DNA of 64,000 nucleotides from Paraburkholderia sp. BCC1885 (GTDB lineage Bacteria > Pseudomonadota > Gammaproteobacteria > Burkholderiales > Burkholderiaceae): the NCBI RefSeq assembly GCF_900996235.1, contig NZ_CAAJGM010000285.1, forward strand, positions 62,001 through 126,000, given 5' to 3'. Numbering within the stretch: position 1 is the stretch's first letter; each line of letters starts with the position of its first letter. Positions 1 to 7,758 of this stretch are shown here, one piece after another. A program made the translations under genes and the position numbers. Below the pieces are notes generated by a model, which saw only the letters and a list, made by a program, of their open reading frames with translations, was not told the origin of the DNA and did not search any database.

Positions 1-591
1 ACCGGTGTGGGCGCCGTGGTGTATTCGGCCAAGGTCGAGGCGGGCGCGAATGTGGTGGTGTTCGGTCTCGGCGGCATTGGCCTGAACGTGATCCAGGGCG
101 CGAAGATGGTGGGCGCGGACAAGATCATCGGCGTGGACATCAACCCTCGCCGTGTCGAACTGGCGAAGAAATTCGGCATGACGCATTTCGTCAATCCGAG
201 TGAAGTCGAGAACGTGGTCGACCATATCGTGCAGTTGACCGACGGCGGCGCCGATTACTCATTCGAGTGCATCGGCAATACCAAGGTGATGCGTCAGGCG
301 CTGGAGTGCACGCACAAGGGCTGGGGCCAGTCGTTCATCATTGGCGTGGCGGCGGCCGGCGAAGAGATCAGCACGCGTCCGTTCCAGCTGGTGACGGGCC
401 GTGAATGGAAGGGCTCGGCGTTCGGCGGCGCGCGTGGCCGCACCGACGTGCCGAAGATCGTCGACTGGTACATGGAAGGCAAGATCAACATCGACGATCT
501 GATCACGCATCATTTGCCGCTCGATCGCATCAACGAAGGCTTCGACCTGATGAAGAAGGGCGAGTCGATCCGCTCGGTCGTGCTGTACTGA
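1..591 (+). CDS. frmA: S-(hydroxymethyl)glutathione dehydrogenase, 3' part (class III alcohol dehydrogenase)
   Basis: The gene is cut by the left edge of the window, and 196 C-terminal residues are visible in frame from base 1. The product oxidises S-hydroxymethylglutathione, the spontaneous adduct of formaldehyde and glutathione, to S-formylglutathione with NAD+. The visible part holds the Rossmann nucleotide-binding motif VFGLGGIGLNV, with the acidic GVDINPRR turn typical of NAD-dependent zinc alcohol dehydrogenases, and the class III tail ending SIRSVVLY. The catalytic-zinc half of the protein lies outside the window. fghA, encoding the next enzyme of the pathway, starts 34 bases downstream, which supports the class III assignment over a generic alcohol dehydrogenase. 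Confidence 0.93.
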   Translation, partial: TGVGAVVYSAKVEAGANVVVFGLGGIGLNVIQGAKMVGADKIIGVDINPRRVELAKKFGMTHFVNPSEVENVVDHIVQLTDGGADYSFECIGNTKVMRQALECTHKGWGQSFIIGVAAAGEEISTRPFQLVTGREWKGSAFGGARGRTDVPKIVDWYMEGKINIDDLITHHLPLDRINEGFDLMKKGESIRSVVLY

Positions 592-625
592 TGCGCGTCT
601 CGGACTGCAATCAAGGGAGGGCGCG

Positions 626-1498
626 ATGCTCGAACTGCTAGCTTCGCATGCGTGCCACGGCGGTGTGCAGCGCATTTACAGGCATGACTCGAAGGTCATC
701 GGCTTGCCGATGCGCTTTTCGGTGTTTCTGCCGCCGCAGGTCGCGCGGACGGTGCAAGGCACGGACGTTGCCTCGGTGAAGGTGCCGGCGCTGTTCTATC
801 TGGCCGGCTTGACCTGCACTGAAGAGACCTTCCCGATCAAGGCCGGCGCGCAGCGTTTCGCCGCGCAGCACGGCATCGCGCTGATCGCGCCGGATACCAG
901 TCCGCGCGGCGCGGGCATTCCGGGCGAAAGCGCGGCGTGGGACTTCGGCGTGGGCGCGGGCTTCTACGTCGACGCCACCGAGGCGCCCTGGTCGAAGCAC
1001 TTTCGCATGTACTCGTATTTGCGCGACGAGCTGCGTGAGACGGTGCTGGCGAACCTGCCGGTCGATGGCGAGCGCCTCGGCATCTTCGGTCACTCGATGG
1101 GCGGCCATGGCGCGCTGATGCTGGCGCTGCGCAATCCGCAGATCTATCGTTCGGTGTCGGCGTTCGCGCCGATCGCGGCGCCGTCGGGTTGTCCGTGGGG
1201 CGAGAAGGCCTTCACGGGCTATCTCGGCGAGGACCGCGCGGCATGGAAGGCCTATGACGCGAGCGAGCTGGTGGCGAATGCGCCGCACAAGTTCGCGGCG
1301 GGCATTTTGATCGACCAGGGGCTGGCGGATCAGTTTCTCGCCGAGCAGTTGCATCCCGAGGTGTTCGAAGCGGCGTGCCATGCGGCCGGGCAGCCGCTGA
1401 TCCTGCGCCGGCATGAAGGCTACGATCACGGCTATTACTTCATCTCGACTTTCATCGAGGACCACCTTGCGCATCATGCAAAGGTGTTGCTGGCCTGA
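626..1498 (+). CDS. fghA: S-formylglutathione hydrolase
   Basis: This 290-residue esterase hydrolyses S-formylglutathione to formate and glutathione, the second step of cytosolic formaldehyde detoxification. It has the esterase D nucleophile elbow GHSMGGHGA with Ser157, the oxyanion region LAGLTCTEE, and the C-terminal segment HEGYDHGYYF that carries the catalytic histidine. Length and N-terminus are normal for the family. A GGAGG ribosome site at 616-620 sits five bases before the ATG. It follows frmA closely in the same direction, so the pair is probably one transcript. The gene converges with znuB, leaving only 17 bases between the two stop codons. Confidence 0.95.
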   Translation: MLELLASHACHGGVQRIYRHDSKVIGLPMRFSVFLPPQVARTVQGTDVASVKVPALFYLAGLTCTEETFPIKAGAQRFAAQHGIALIAPDTSPRGAGIPGESAAWDFGVGAGFYVDATEAPWSKHFRMYSYLRDELRETVLANLPVDGERLGIFGHSMGGHGALMLALRNPQIYRSVSAFAPIAAPSGCPWGEKAFTGYLGEDRAAWKAYDASELVANAPHKFAAGILIDQGLADQFLAEQLHPEVFEAACHAAGQPLILRRHEGYDHGYYFISTFIEDHLAHHAKVLLA

Positions 1499-1515
1499 GG
1501 CGTGAGCATCTCGCC

Positions 1516-2298
1516 TCAGCGCCGCCCCAGCAAACTCCCCGCGTACACCAGCGCCGCCAGCGCGGTGATCCAGAAGCTCGTCGGCCAGTCGGTGTAGAAC
1601 GCGAGCGTGAGTCCGAGCCACGCTTGCGCGAGCGCCAGCAGCGCCGCGAGCATCAACCCGATGGACAGCCGCGTCGTCAGGTTTTGCGCGGCGGCGGCCG
1701 GCCCGACCATCAGCGTGAACACCAGCAGCACGCCGACGATCTGCGTACACGCCGCGACTGCCAATGCGGCAATTGCCAGAAACAGCATCGACACGAGCCG
1801 CAGCGACACGCCCTTGGCTTCGGCCAGCTCAGGCTGCAGCGAAGCGAACAGCAGCGGCCGCATGATCGCCGCGAGCGCCACGAGGCTCAATACGCCGAGC
1901 CCCGCCAGCACGCCCAGCGTGGACGAATTCACGCCCAGCACGTTGCCGAACAGCAGGGCTGTGATCTGCGTGGCATACGCAGTAAAAAAGTGCAGAAACA
2001 GCAGCCCGAAGCCGAGCGCGAGCGAGAGGATCACGCCAATCGCCACGTCGCGTCCGGCGAGCTTTTCGCCGAGCGCGCCCATGCCGACGCCGGCCGCCAG
2101 CGTGAAACCGACCATCCCCCAGATCGGCGAAATGCCGATCAGCACCGCGCCGGTCGCGCCGGTGAAGCCGACGTGCGAGAGCGCGTGCCCCGCGAAGGTC
2201 TGGCCGCGCATCACCAGAAAGTACCCGACAATCCCCGCCAGCACCGCGACGATCCCCGATGCCGCGAAGGCGTTCACCATGAAATCGTATTCAAACAT
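1516..2298 (-). CDS. znuB: Zinc/metal ABC transporter permease (ZnuB-like)
   Basis: This inner-membrane permease of about 260 residues belongs to the ABC-3 family (ZnuB/MntB/TroC) and forms the channel of a zinc or manganese importer. It is almost wholly hydrophobic, with seven or more predicted membrane segments, and has the family sequence GHALSHVGFTGATGAVL near residue 50 and TALLFGNVLGV further on. The open frame extends upstream of 2298, but the ATG at 2298 (MFEYDFMVNAF) matches the family N-terminus and overlaps the znuC stop by a few bases, as expected for translational coupling. It is the last gene of znuA-znuC-znuB. Zinc is favoured by the histidine tail on ZnuC, but manganese cannot be excluded. 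Confidence 0.85.
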   Translation of the reverse strand: MFEYDFMVNAFAASGIVAVLAGIVGYFLVMRGQTFAGHALSHVGFTGATGAVLIGISPIWGMVGFTLAAGVGMGALGEKLAGRDVAIGVILSLALGFGLLFLHFFTAYATQITALLFGNVLGVNSSTLGVLAGLGVLSLVALAAIMRPLLFASLQPELAEAKGVSLRLVSMLFLAIAALAVAACTQIVGVLLVFTLMVGPAAAAQNLTTRLSIGLMLAALLALAQAWLGLTLAFYTDWPTSFWITALAALVYAGSLLGRR

Positions 2299-3223
2299 CG
2301 TTCGTGTGTCCGTCGCGTGAGGCGTGATGATGGCCTTGACTGTGGCCATGCGAATGGCCGTGGCCGGAAGCGCCGCCATGATCGTGACCATGCGCGTCGT
2401 CTTCGTGTTCGTGATCGTGCTTTTCGACTTCGACGTCGCCGGACATCACGAAGATGCGGCCTTTTACCCGCATCACGTCGATCGGCGAGCCGTAGAGCCG
2501 CGACAGCACCGGCCCGGTGATGACCTCGTCGACCGTGCCGAGCGCGGCCACGCCGCTGCCCAGGTACAGCACGCGGTCGAGCGCGTGCAGCAGCGGATTG
2601 AGCTCATGCGCGGAGAACAGCACCGCGATGCCGAGTTCCTGCTGCACGTTGCGCACCAGTTCGACCACGCTCTTCTGATGATGCGGGTCGAGGCTGATGA
2701 GCGGCTCGTCGAGCAGCAGCAGTTGCGGATTGCCGAGCAGACATTGCGCGAGCAGCAGACGCTGCCGCTCGCCGCCCGACAGTTCGGACAAAGGCCGCGC
2801 CGCGAGCGCGCGGCCGCCCACCAGATCCAGCACGCGTTCGACATCCGCGCGAGTTTTCGCATCGGCGTGCGGCAGGCCCCAGCGGTGGCCGTCGGCCGCC
2901 ATCGCGACGAAATCGCGCCCGCGCACGCGGCGGCCGGCGAGCGCGCTGCGCGTCTGCGGCATGTAGCCGATCGACGGATTGCCGCGCATCACCGGTTGGC
3001 CGAGCACGCGGATCGTGCCGCTCGCCGCCGGTACGAGGCCGAGCACCGCGCGCATCAGCGTGGTCTTGCCTGCGCCGTTCGGACCGAGCACGCCGATGAA
3101 TTCACCTTGATTCACCTGCAGGCTCGTATTGCGCAGGATCGCGCGGCCGCCGAGTTCCAGCGTCACGTCCTCGAGTTCGAGAACGGGCGCGGCTCCCTGC
3201 GGCGTGCGTCCAGTCAGATTCAT
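2291..3223 (-). CDS. znuC: Zinc/metal ABC transporter ATP-binding protein with histidine-rich tail
   Basis: This 310-residue ATPase powers the metal importer. It has Walker A GPNGAGKTT, the signature LSGGERQRLLL, Walker B LLLLDEPLISLD and a switch histidine in the FSAHELNP segment. The ATG at 3223 is preferred because it overlaps the znuA stop as ATGA and starts just before the conserved N-terminal domain. The last 46 residues or so, after the normal end of the ATPase domain, are extraordinary: 14 histidines with many Asp and Glu, in pieces such as HGHSHGHSQGHHH. Such tails bind zinc, so this probably buffers or senses Zn2+ on the cytoplasmic face. Confidence 0.88.
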   Translation of the reverse strand: MNLTGRTPQGAAPVLELEDVTLELGGRAILRNTSLQVNQGEFIGVLGPNGAGKTTLMRAVLGLVPAASGTIRVLGQPVMRGNPSIGYMPQTRSALAGRRVRGRDFVAMAADGHRWGLPHADAKTRADVERVLDLVGGRALAARPLSELSGGERQRLLLAQCLLGNPQLLLLDEPLISLDPHHQKSVVELVRNVQQELGIAVLFSAHELNPLLHALDRVLYLGSGVAALGTVDEVITGPVLSRLYGSPIDVMRVKGRIFVMSGDVEVEKHDHEHEDDAHGHDHGGASGHGHSHGHSQGHHHASRDGHTNDV

Positions 3224-4185
3224 TGAGTGTTTCCTGTGTTGGCCGGCCCTGCCGCCAGCGCCGTGCTGAGTGCGTCCAGTTGCGACAGCATCCATACCTG
3301 ATAGGTCTTGCCGGCCGGTTCGGTCTCGGTGACGCTCATGGTCGGGACATGCGACTGCTGGGCGAGTTTCAACATGCGTTTGGTCAGGGCTTCCGTTGCC
3401 TGGCTGTTATAGATCAGAACATGCACGCGCTTTTCGCGCAGGTCTTTCTCGAACGCGGCGATATCCGACGCGCTCGCTTCCGTGTCGTTCATGGTCGCCA
3501 ACTGGAAGCGCAGATTGCGCATCGAGAGGCCGATCGCGTCCGACATATACCCGAACACCGGTTCCGTCGCCGTCACCGGCACGCCGGCATAGCGGCCGTG
3601 CAGGTCGGCCACTTTGGCGTTGATCGGCTTCAGCGAACCGAGAAACTTCGCGAGGTTCGCATCGTACGCCGACTTGTTCGCCGGGTCAGCCGTTTCGAGC
3701 GCGGTGGTGACGGCGCGAGCCACGGCCGGCATGGTGGCCGGGTCGTACCAGAGGTGGGGATTATCGCCGCTCTTCTTGCCGGTCAGGTCGGCCGCCACGA
3801 TAATCGTGCGCTTCGCGTTGTTCTTCGATGCGTTCAGGAGCTTCGCCATCCACGGATCGTAGTCGGCGCCGTTGTAGACCACAAGGCTTGCGTGCTGCAG
3901 GGCGCGCGCGGTCTTCGGGCTGGCTTCGAACAGGTGCGGGTCTTCGTCCGGATTGCTCAGGATGCTGGTGACGTCCACGCGATCGCCGCCCAGTTGATGA
4001 ACCACGTCGCCGTAGAAGTTTTCCGCGGCCACCACCTGGATCTTCGCGTCTTGCGCGAAGGCGGCCTGGCTCATGGCCAGCACGGCTGCGCCGGCTACGA
4101 GATACTTCGGCAGGCTGACGGCACTGAGTACGCGGCGAGCGTCGTGCCACTTCAGGCTGAGTTGTTTCATCGCGAGTGTTTTCAT
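3220..4185 (-). CDS. znuA: Zinc/metal ABC transporter periplasmic binding protein (ZnuA/TroA family)
   Basis: This 321-residue cluster A-I solute-binding protein captures the metal in the periplasm. An N-terminal signal peptide is visible (hydrophobic LVAGAAVLAMSQAAFA, cleavage probably before QDAK). Metal-ligand regions are DPHLFEASP, NPHLWYDP and a late conserved acidic region. The acidic, His-rich loop typical of enterobacterial ZnuA is absent; the histidines sit instead on the tail of ZnuC. It is the first gene of the leftward operon, with ATGA overlap to znuC. The ATG at 4185 has an AGGGA ribosome site; a second ATG lies five codons in. Zinc is the likely substrate, with manganese the alternative. 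Confidence 0.87.
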   Translation of the reverse strand: MKTLAMKQLSLKWHDARRVLSAVSLPKYLVAGAAVLAMSQAAFAQDAKIQVVAAENFYGDVVHQLGGDRVDVTSILSNPDEDPHLFEASPKTARALQHASLVVYNGADYDPWMAKLLNASKNNAKRTIIVAADLTGKKSGDNPHLWYDPATMPAVARAVTTALETADPANKSAYDANLAKFLGSLKPINAKVADLHGRYAGVPVTATEPVFGYMSDAIGLSMRNLRFQLATMNDTEASASDIAAFEKDLREKRVHVLIYNSQATEALTKRMLKLAQQSHVPTMSVTETEPAGKTYQVWMLSQLDALSTALAAGPANTGNTQ

Positions 4186-4287
4186 CGATTTCCCTGCTGC
4201 ATAAAAGTTAGATGCAAGTTGGATGCGGATCTGGACGCGAGGGCTCCTGCCGGGCGGGAGGACTTCGCAGCGACGCGGGGATGCAAT

Positions 4288-4300
4288 GATATAACGTATC
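4288..4300. promoter_or_regulatory. Possible metal-regulator (Zur-like) half-palindrome upstream of znuA
   Basis: The AT-rich sequence GATATAACGTATC is an imperfect inverted repeat (GATA-5-TATC) in an otherwise GC-rich leader, about 100 bases before znuA. Zur operators in Proteobacteria are AT-rich palindromes around a TATA-type centre, and the position suits a repressor site. The match is weak and no zur gene is in the window, so this is only a candidate. Confidence 0.3.
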
Positions 4301-4356
4301 TAATAAATTTGTCTCCGGTCCTGCCGCGCTGCACCATCGAAATCTCGATAACCGGC

Positions 4357-4430
4357 TTGACATGACCCAACGCGTATCCGATCATTCGATCACTAACAGA
4401 GCAATTGTTCGCGTCATGAGCGTTCGCTCA
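4357..4430 (+). promoter_or_regulatory. Promoter and operator of the sorbitol/polyol ABC operon
   Basis: A -35 TTGACA (4357-4362), a 17-base spacer and a -10 GATCAT (4380-4385) precede the sorbitol dehydrogenase start at 4466. A 29-base stretch from 4379 to 4407, covering the -10 and the likely start site, matches 24 of 29 positions with the stretch in the same place at the dalD promoter (14883 down to 14855). A further perfect palindrome, TGAGCGTTCGCTCA, lies at 4417-4430. The arrangement suggests a shared repressor, most likely the SorC-family regulator encoded at 10666-11613. Confidence 0.72.
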
Positions 4431-4465
4431 CCGCAGGAATGCTCGAAAACGAACCGGAGACAGCA

Positions 4466-5248
4466 GTGGCAGCGCGATTGCAAGGGAAGGTGGCGATCCT
4501 CACAGGTGCAGCAAGCGGAATCGGCGAGGCGGTGGCCCGGCGTTATCTCGACGAAGGTGCGCGCTGCGTGCTGGTCGACCTGAAGCCGGCCGACGCGTTT
4601 GCCCACGCGCTGCGCGAAGCGGATGGCGAGCGCGTCCTCACCCTGAGCGCCGACGTCACGCGCCGCGAAGATATCCAGCGAATCGTCGCGAGCACCGTCG
4701 AGCGGTTCGGCCAGGTCGATATTCTCTTCAATAATGCCGCGCTGTTCGACATGCGTCCGATTCTCGACGAATCCTGGGACGTGTTCGACCGGCTCTTCGC
4801 CGTCAACGTGAAAGGCATGTTCTTCCTGATGCAGGCGGTCGCCCAGCGGATGGTCGAGCAGGGCCACGGCGGCAAGATCATCAATATGTCGTCGCAGGCC
4901 GGCCGTCGCGGTGAAGCGCTGGTTTCACACTACTGTGCAACCAAGGCTGCCGTACTAAGCTATACGCAATCCGCGGCGCTGGCACTTGCGCCGCACCAGA
5001 TCAACGTCAACGGCATTGCGCCGGGTGTCGTGGATACGCCGATGTGGGAACAGGTCGACGCGCTTTTCGCCCGCTACGAGAACCGGCAGCCCGGCGAAAA
5101 GAAGCGTCTGGTCGGCGAGGCGGTGCCGCTTGGCCGCATGGGCCTGCCTGAAGACCTGACCGGCGCGGCGCTGTTCCTCGCTTCCGCCGATGCCGATTAC
5201 ATCACCGCGCAAACCCTGAACGTCGACGGCGGCAACTGGATGAGCTAA
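4466..5248 (+). CDS. smoS: Sorbitol (L-iditol) 2-dehydrogenase, SDR family
   Basis: This 260-residue short-chain dehydrogenase probably oxidises D-sorbitol to D-fructose with NAD+. It has the cofactor motif TGAASGIG, the NNAA structural motif (LFNNAALFD), a catalytic Ser in NMSSQAGRRG and the YCATK active site. The frame is open from an ATG at 4439, but the GTG at 4466 is preferred: a GGAGA ribosome site lies five bases before it and it gives the family's usual short N-terminus (AARLQGKVAIL). It leads an operon with a polyol ABC importer, as in the smo operon of Rhodobacter. Substrate is inferred from this context; galactitol or another hexitol is possible. Confidence 0.82.
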   Translation: MAARLQGKVAILTGAASGIGEAVARRYLDEGARCVLVDLKPADAFAHALREADGERVLTLSADVTRREDIQRIVASTVERFGQVDILFNNAALFDMRPILDESWDVFDRLFAVNVKGMFFLMQAVAQRMVEQGHGGKIINMSSQAGRRGEALVSHYCATKAAVLSYTQSAALALAPHQINVNGIAPGVVDTPMWEQVDALFARYENRQPGEKKRLVGEAVPLGRMGLPEDLTGAALFLASADADYITAQTLNVDGGNWMS

Positions 5249-5327
5249 GGCAACGAAGCTGAGCCGCTCGCCGCCCCGTTTGCATAACAACGCAGCAAAA
5301 CATAACGTACGAGAAAGGAGACAAGTG

Positions 5328-6650
5328 ATGAAAGCAGCCATGAAACCCGCGCTCAAAGCAGTCGGCGCCGCCGCAGTCGCCTGCGCAGCGCTGAACGCCA
5401 CGGCCGGGACCGTGACGATTGCGACCCTGAACAACCCGGACATGATCGAGCTGAAGAAGCTGTCGCCCGCGTTCGAACAGGCCAATCCGGACATCAAGCT
5501 GAACTGGGTGATCCTCGAAGAAAACGTGCTGCGCCAGCGCGCCACCACCGACATCACCACGGGCAGCGGCCAGTTCGACGTGATGACCATCGGCGCCTAC
5601 GAGACGCCGCAATGGGGCAAGCGCGGCTGGCTCACGCCGATCACGAACCTGCCCGCCGCCTACGATCTGAACGACGTCGTGAAGACGGCGCGCGAAGGCC
5701 TCTCGTACAACGGCTCGCTGTACGCGCTGCCGTTCTACGTCGAAAGTTCGATGACGTATTACCGCAAGGACCTGTTCGCGGCGAAGGGGCTGACCATGCC
5801 CGACCAGCCGACCTATGACCAGATCCAGCAGTTTGCCGACAAGCTCACCGACAAAGCCAACGGCATCTACGGCATCTGCCTGCGCGGCAAGGCCGGCTGG
5901 GGCGAAAACATGGCATACGCCACCACGGTCGTGAACACCTTCGGCGGCCGCTGGTTCGACGAGAAGTGGAACCCGCAACTGACCTCGCCGGAATGGAAGA
6001 AGGCCATCGGCTTCTACGTCAATCTGCTGCAGAAAGACGGCCCCCCGGGAGCGAGCTCGAACGGCTTCAACGAAAACCTGACGCTGATGTCGTCGGGCAA
6101 GTGCGCGATGTGGATCGACGCGACGGTGGCGGCCGGCATGCTGTACAACAAGCAGCAATCGCAGATCGCCGACAAGGTGGGCTTTGCCGCCGCCCCGACG
6201 GCAGTCACGCCGCGCGGCGCGCACTGGCTGTGGGCTTGGGCGCTGGCCATTCCGAAGTCGTCGAAGCAGGCCGATGCGGCGAAGAAGTTCATCGCGTGGG
6301 CCACGTCGAAGGAATATATCGAGATGGTCGCCAAGGACGAAGGCTGGGCCTCGGCGCCTCCGGGAACGCGTCAATCCACTTACGCGCGTCCTGAGTACAA
6401 GGCGGCGGCTCCGTTTGCCGACTTCGTGCTGAAGGCCATTGAAACGGCGGATCCGAACCATCCGACGGCCAAGCCTGTGCCGTACACCGGTGTTCAGTTC
6501 GTCGGCATTCCTGAGTTCCAGTCTTTCGGTACGGTGGTGGGTCAAAGCATCTCCGGCGCGGTTGCCGGTCAGATGACGGTCGATCAGGCACTGGCCGCCG
6601 GCCAGGCCACAGCCGAGCGCGCAGTGCGCCAGGCTGGCTATCTGAAGTGA
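5328..6650 (+). CDS. smoE: Polyol (sorbitol/mannitol/arabinitol) ABC transporter substrate-binding protein
   Basis: This 440-residue periplasmic binding protein of the extracellular solute-binding family 1 delivers a sugar alcohol to the SmoFG permease. A signal peptide is visible (KAVGAAAVACAALNATAG), followed by the mature start TVTIATLNNPDM. Many aromatic and Trp residues (LTPITNLP, GGRWFDEKWNP, HWLWAWALAIP) resemble polyol-binding SmoE/MtlE proteins. The ATG at 5328 has an AAGGAG site eight bases upstream; an upstream in-frame start at 5280 has none. It lies 79 bases after the dehydrogenase gene and is separated from smoF by 172 bases with a strong hairpin, consistent with higher expression of the binding protein. 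Confidence 0.87.
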   Translation: MKAAMKPALKAVGAAAVACAALNATAGTVTIATLNNPDMIELKKLSPAFEQANPDIKLNWVILEENVLRQRATTDITTGSGQFDVMTIGAYETPQWGKRGWLTPITNLPAAYDLNDVVKTAREGLSYNGSLYALPFYVESSMTYYRKDLFAAKGLTMPDQPTYDQIQQFADKLTDKANGIYGICLRGKAGWGENMAYATTVVNTFGGRWFDEKWNPQLTSPEWKKAIGFYVNLLQKDGPPGASSNGFNENLTLMSSGKCAMWIDATVAAGMLYNKQQSQIADKVGFAAAPTAVTPRGAHWLWAWALAIPKSSKQADAAKKFIAWATSKEYIEMVAKDEGWASAPPGTRQSTYARPEYKAAAPFADFVLKAIETADPNHPTAKPVPYTGVQFVGIPEFQSFGTVVGQSISGAVAGQMTVDQALAAGQATAERAVRQAGYLK

Positions 6651-6660
6651 CGTGAAACAC

Positions 6661-6684
6661 GCCGGCTGACGCCAGTCAGCCGGC
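6661..6684. repeat. Perfect 10-bp stem hairpin between smoE and smoF
   Basis: GCCGGCTGAC (6661-6670) and GTCAGCCGGC (6675-6684) are perfect inverted repeats with a four-base GCCA loop, ten bases after the smoE stop. No T-run follows, so it is less a full terminator than an mRNA-stabilising or attenuating structure that would favour smoE transcript over the permease genes. Confidence 0.75.
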
Positions 6685-6822
6685 CCTTGGCTGCACAGCG
6701 GGCCGTCGCGGTCCTCTGGGCGAGCCGGCCTGCCGCTTGCCGATTTCGTTTCAGGCAGCGGCGGCGCCGGTCCACCTCAACCACCGCGATCGCCCGCGCA
6801 TTACCGAACAGGTGGTCACATC

Positions 6823-7758
6823 ATGCGTCCTCTGCGCCTTCCTCTCATGCATGCCACTCCCCAGACCGAAAAAGAGCGCGAAACGCGCAAAGCCAATTCC
6901 GCCCGCTGGCTAGCGGCGCCGTCCACGGCCGTGCTGGTGCTCTGGATGGCGATTCCTCTGGCGATGACGATCTGGTTTTCGTTCACGCACTACAACCTGC
7001 TCAATCCGGACGAAAAGGGTTTTGCCGGAATCGACAACTACAAGTATCTCGCGACCGATCCGTCGTTTCTGCCGTCGATCGGCCACACGCTCGAACTGAT
7101 CATCTCCACGCTGGTGATTACGGTGGTGGGCGGGATACTGATGTCGGTGCTGTTCGACCGTAAGTTCTACGGCCAGGGCGTCGCGCGATTGCTGGCGATT
7201 GCGCCGTTTTTCGTGATGCCGACTGTCAGCGCGCTGATCTGGAAGAACATGATCCTGCATCCGGTCTATGGCCTGATCGCGCAGGGCATGCGGGCGCTCG
7301 GCATGCAGCCCATCGACTGGTTCGCCGACTATCCGCTCACCGCCATCATCATGATCGTGTCGTGGCAATGGCTGCCGTTCGCGTTCCTGATCCTGTTCAC
7401 GGCGATTCAGTCGCTCGATCAGGAGCAGAAGGAAGCGGCCAGGATCGACGGCGCGGGCGCCTTCTCGATGTTCTTCTACATCACGCTGCCGCACCTGAAA
7501 CGGGCGATTGCGGTGGTGGTGATGATGGAAACCATTTTCCTGCTGTCGATCTTCGCTGAAATTTACACGACGACCGGCGGCGGCCCAGGCACGGCGACCA
7601 CCAACCTGTCTTACCTGATCTATTCGCTCGGCCTGCAGCAGTTCGACGTCGGGCTGGCCTCGGCGGGCGGGATTCTCGCTGTCGTGCTGGCGAACATCGT
7701 GTCGTTCTTCCTGGTCCGGATGCTCGCGAAGAACCTGAAAGGGGAGTACGAAAAATGA
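6823..7758 (+). CDS. smoF: Polyol ABC transporter permease, MalF type
   Basis: This 311-residue inner-membrane permease is the first of the pair that forms the transport channel. It has six predicted helices and the EAA cytoplasmic loop (EQKEAARIDGAGAFSMFFYI) that contacts the ATPase. The ATG at 6823 is used, with a weak GGTGG purine site before it; a second in-frame ATG at 6847 has no ribosome site. The stop overlaps the smoG start as ATGA. Similarity is to the sorbitol/mannitol SmoF and MtlF permeases, by recognition of the family and by context. Confidence 0.87.
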   Translation: MRPLRLPLMHATPQTEKERETRKANSARWLAAPSTAVLVLWMAIPLAMTIWFSFTHYNLLNPDEKGFAGIDNYKYLATDPSFLPSIGHTLELIISTLVITVVGGILMSVLFDRKFYGQGVARLLAIAPFFVMPTVSALIWKNMILHPVYGLIAQGMRALGMQPIDWFADYPLTAIIMIVSWQWLPFAFLILFTAIQSLDQEQKEAARIDGAGAFSMFFYITLPHLKRAIAVVVMMETIFLLSIFAEIYTTTGGGPGTATTNLSYLIYSLGLQQFDVGLASAGGILAVVLANIVSFFLVRMLAKNLKGEYEK

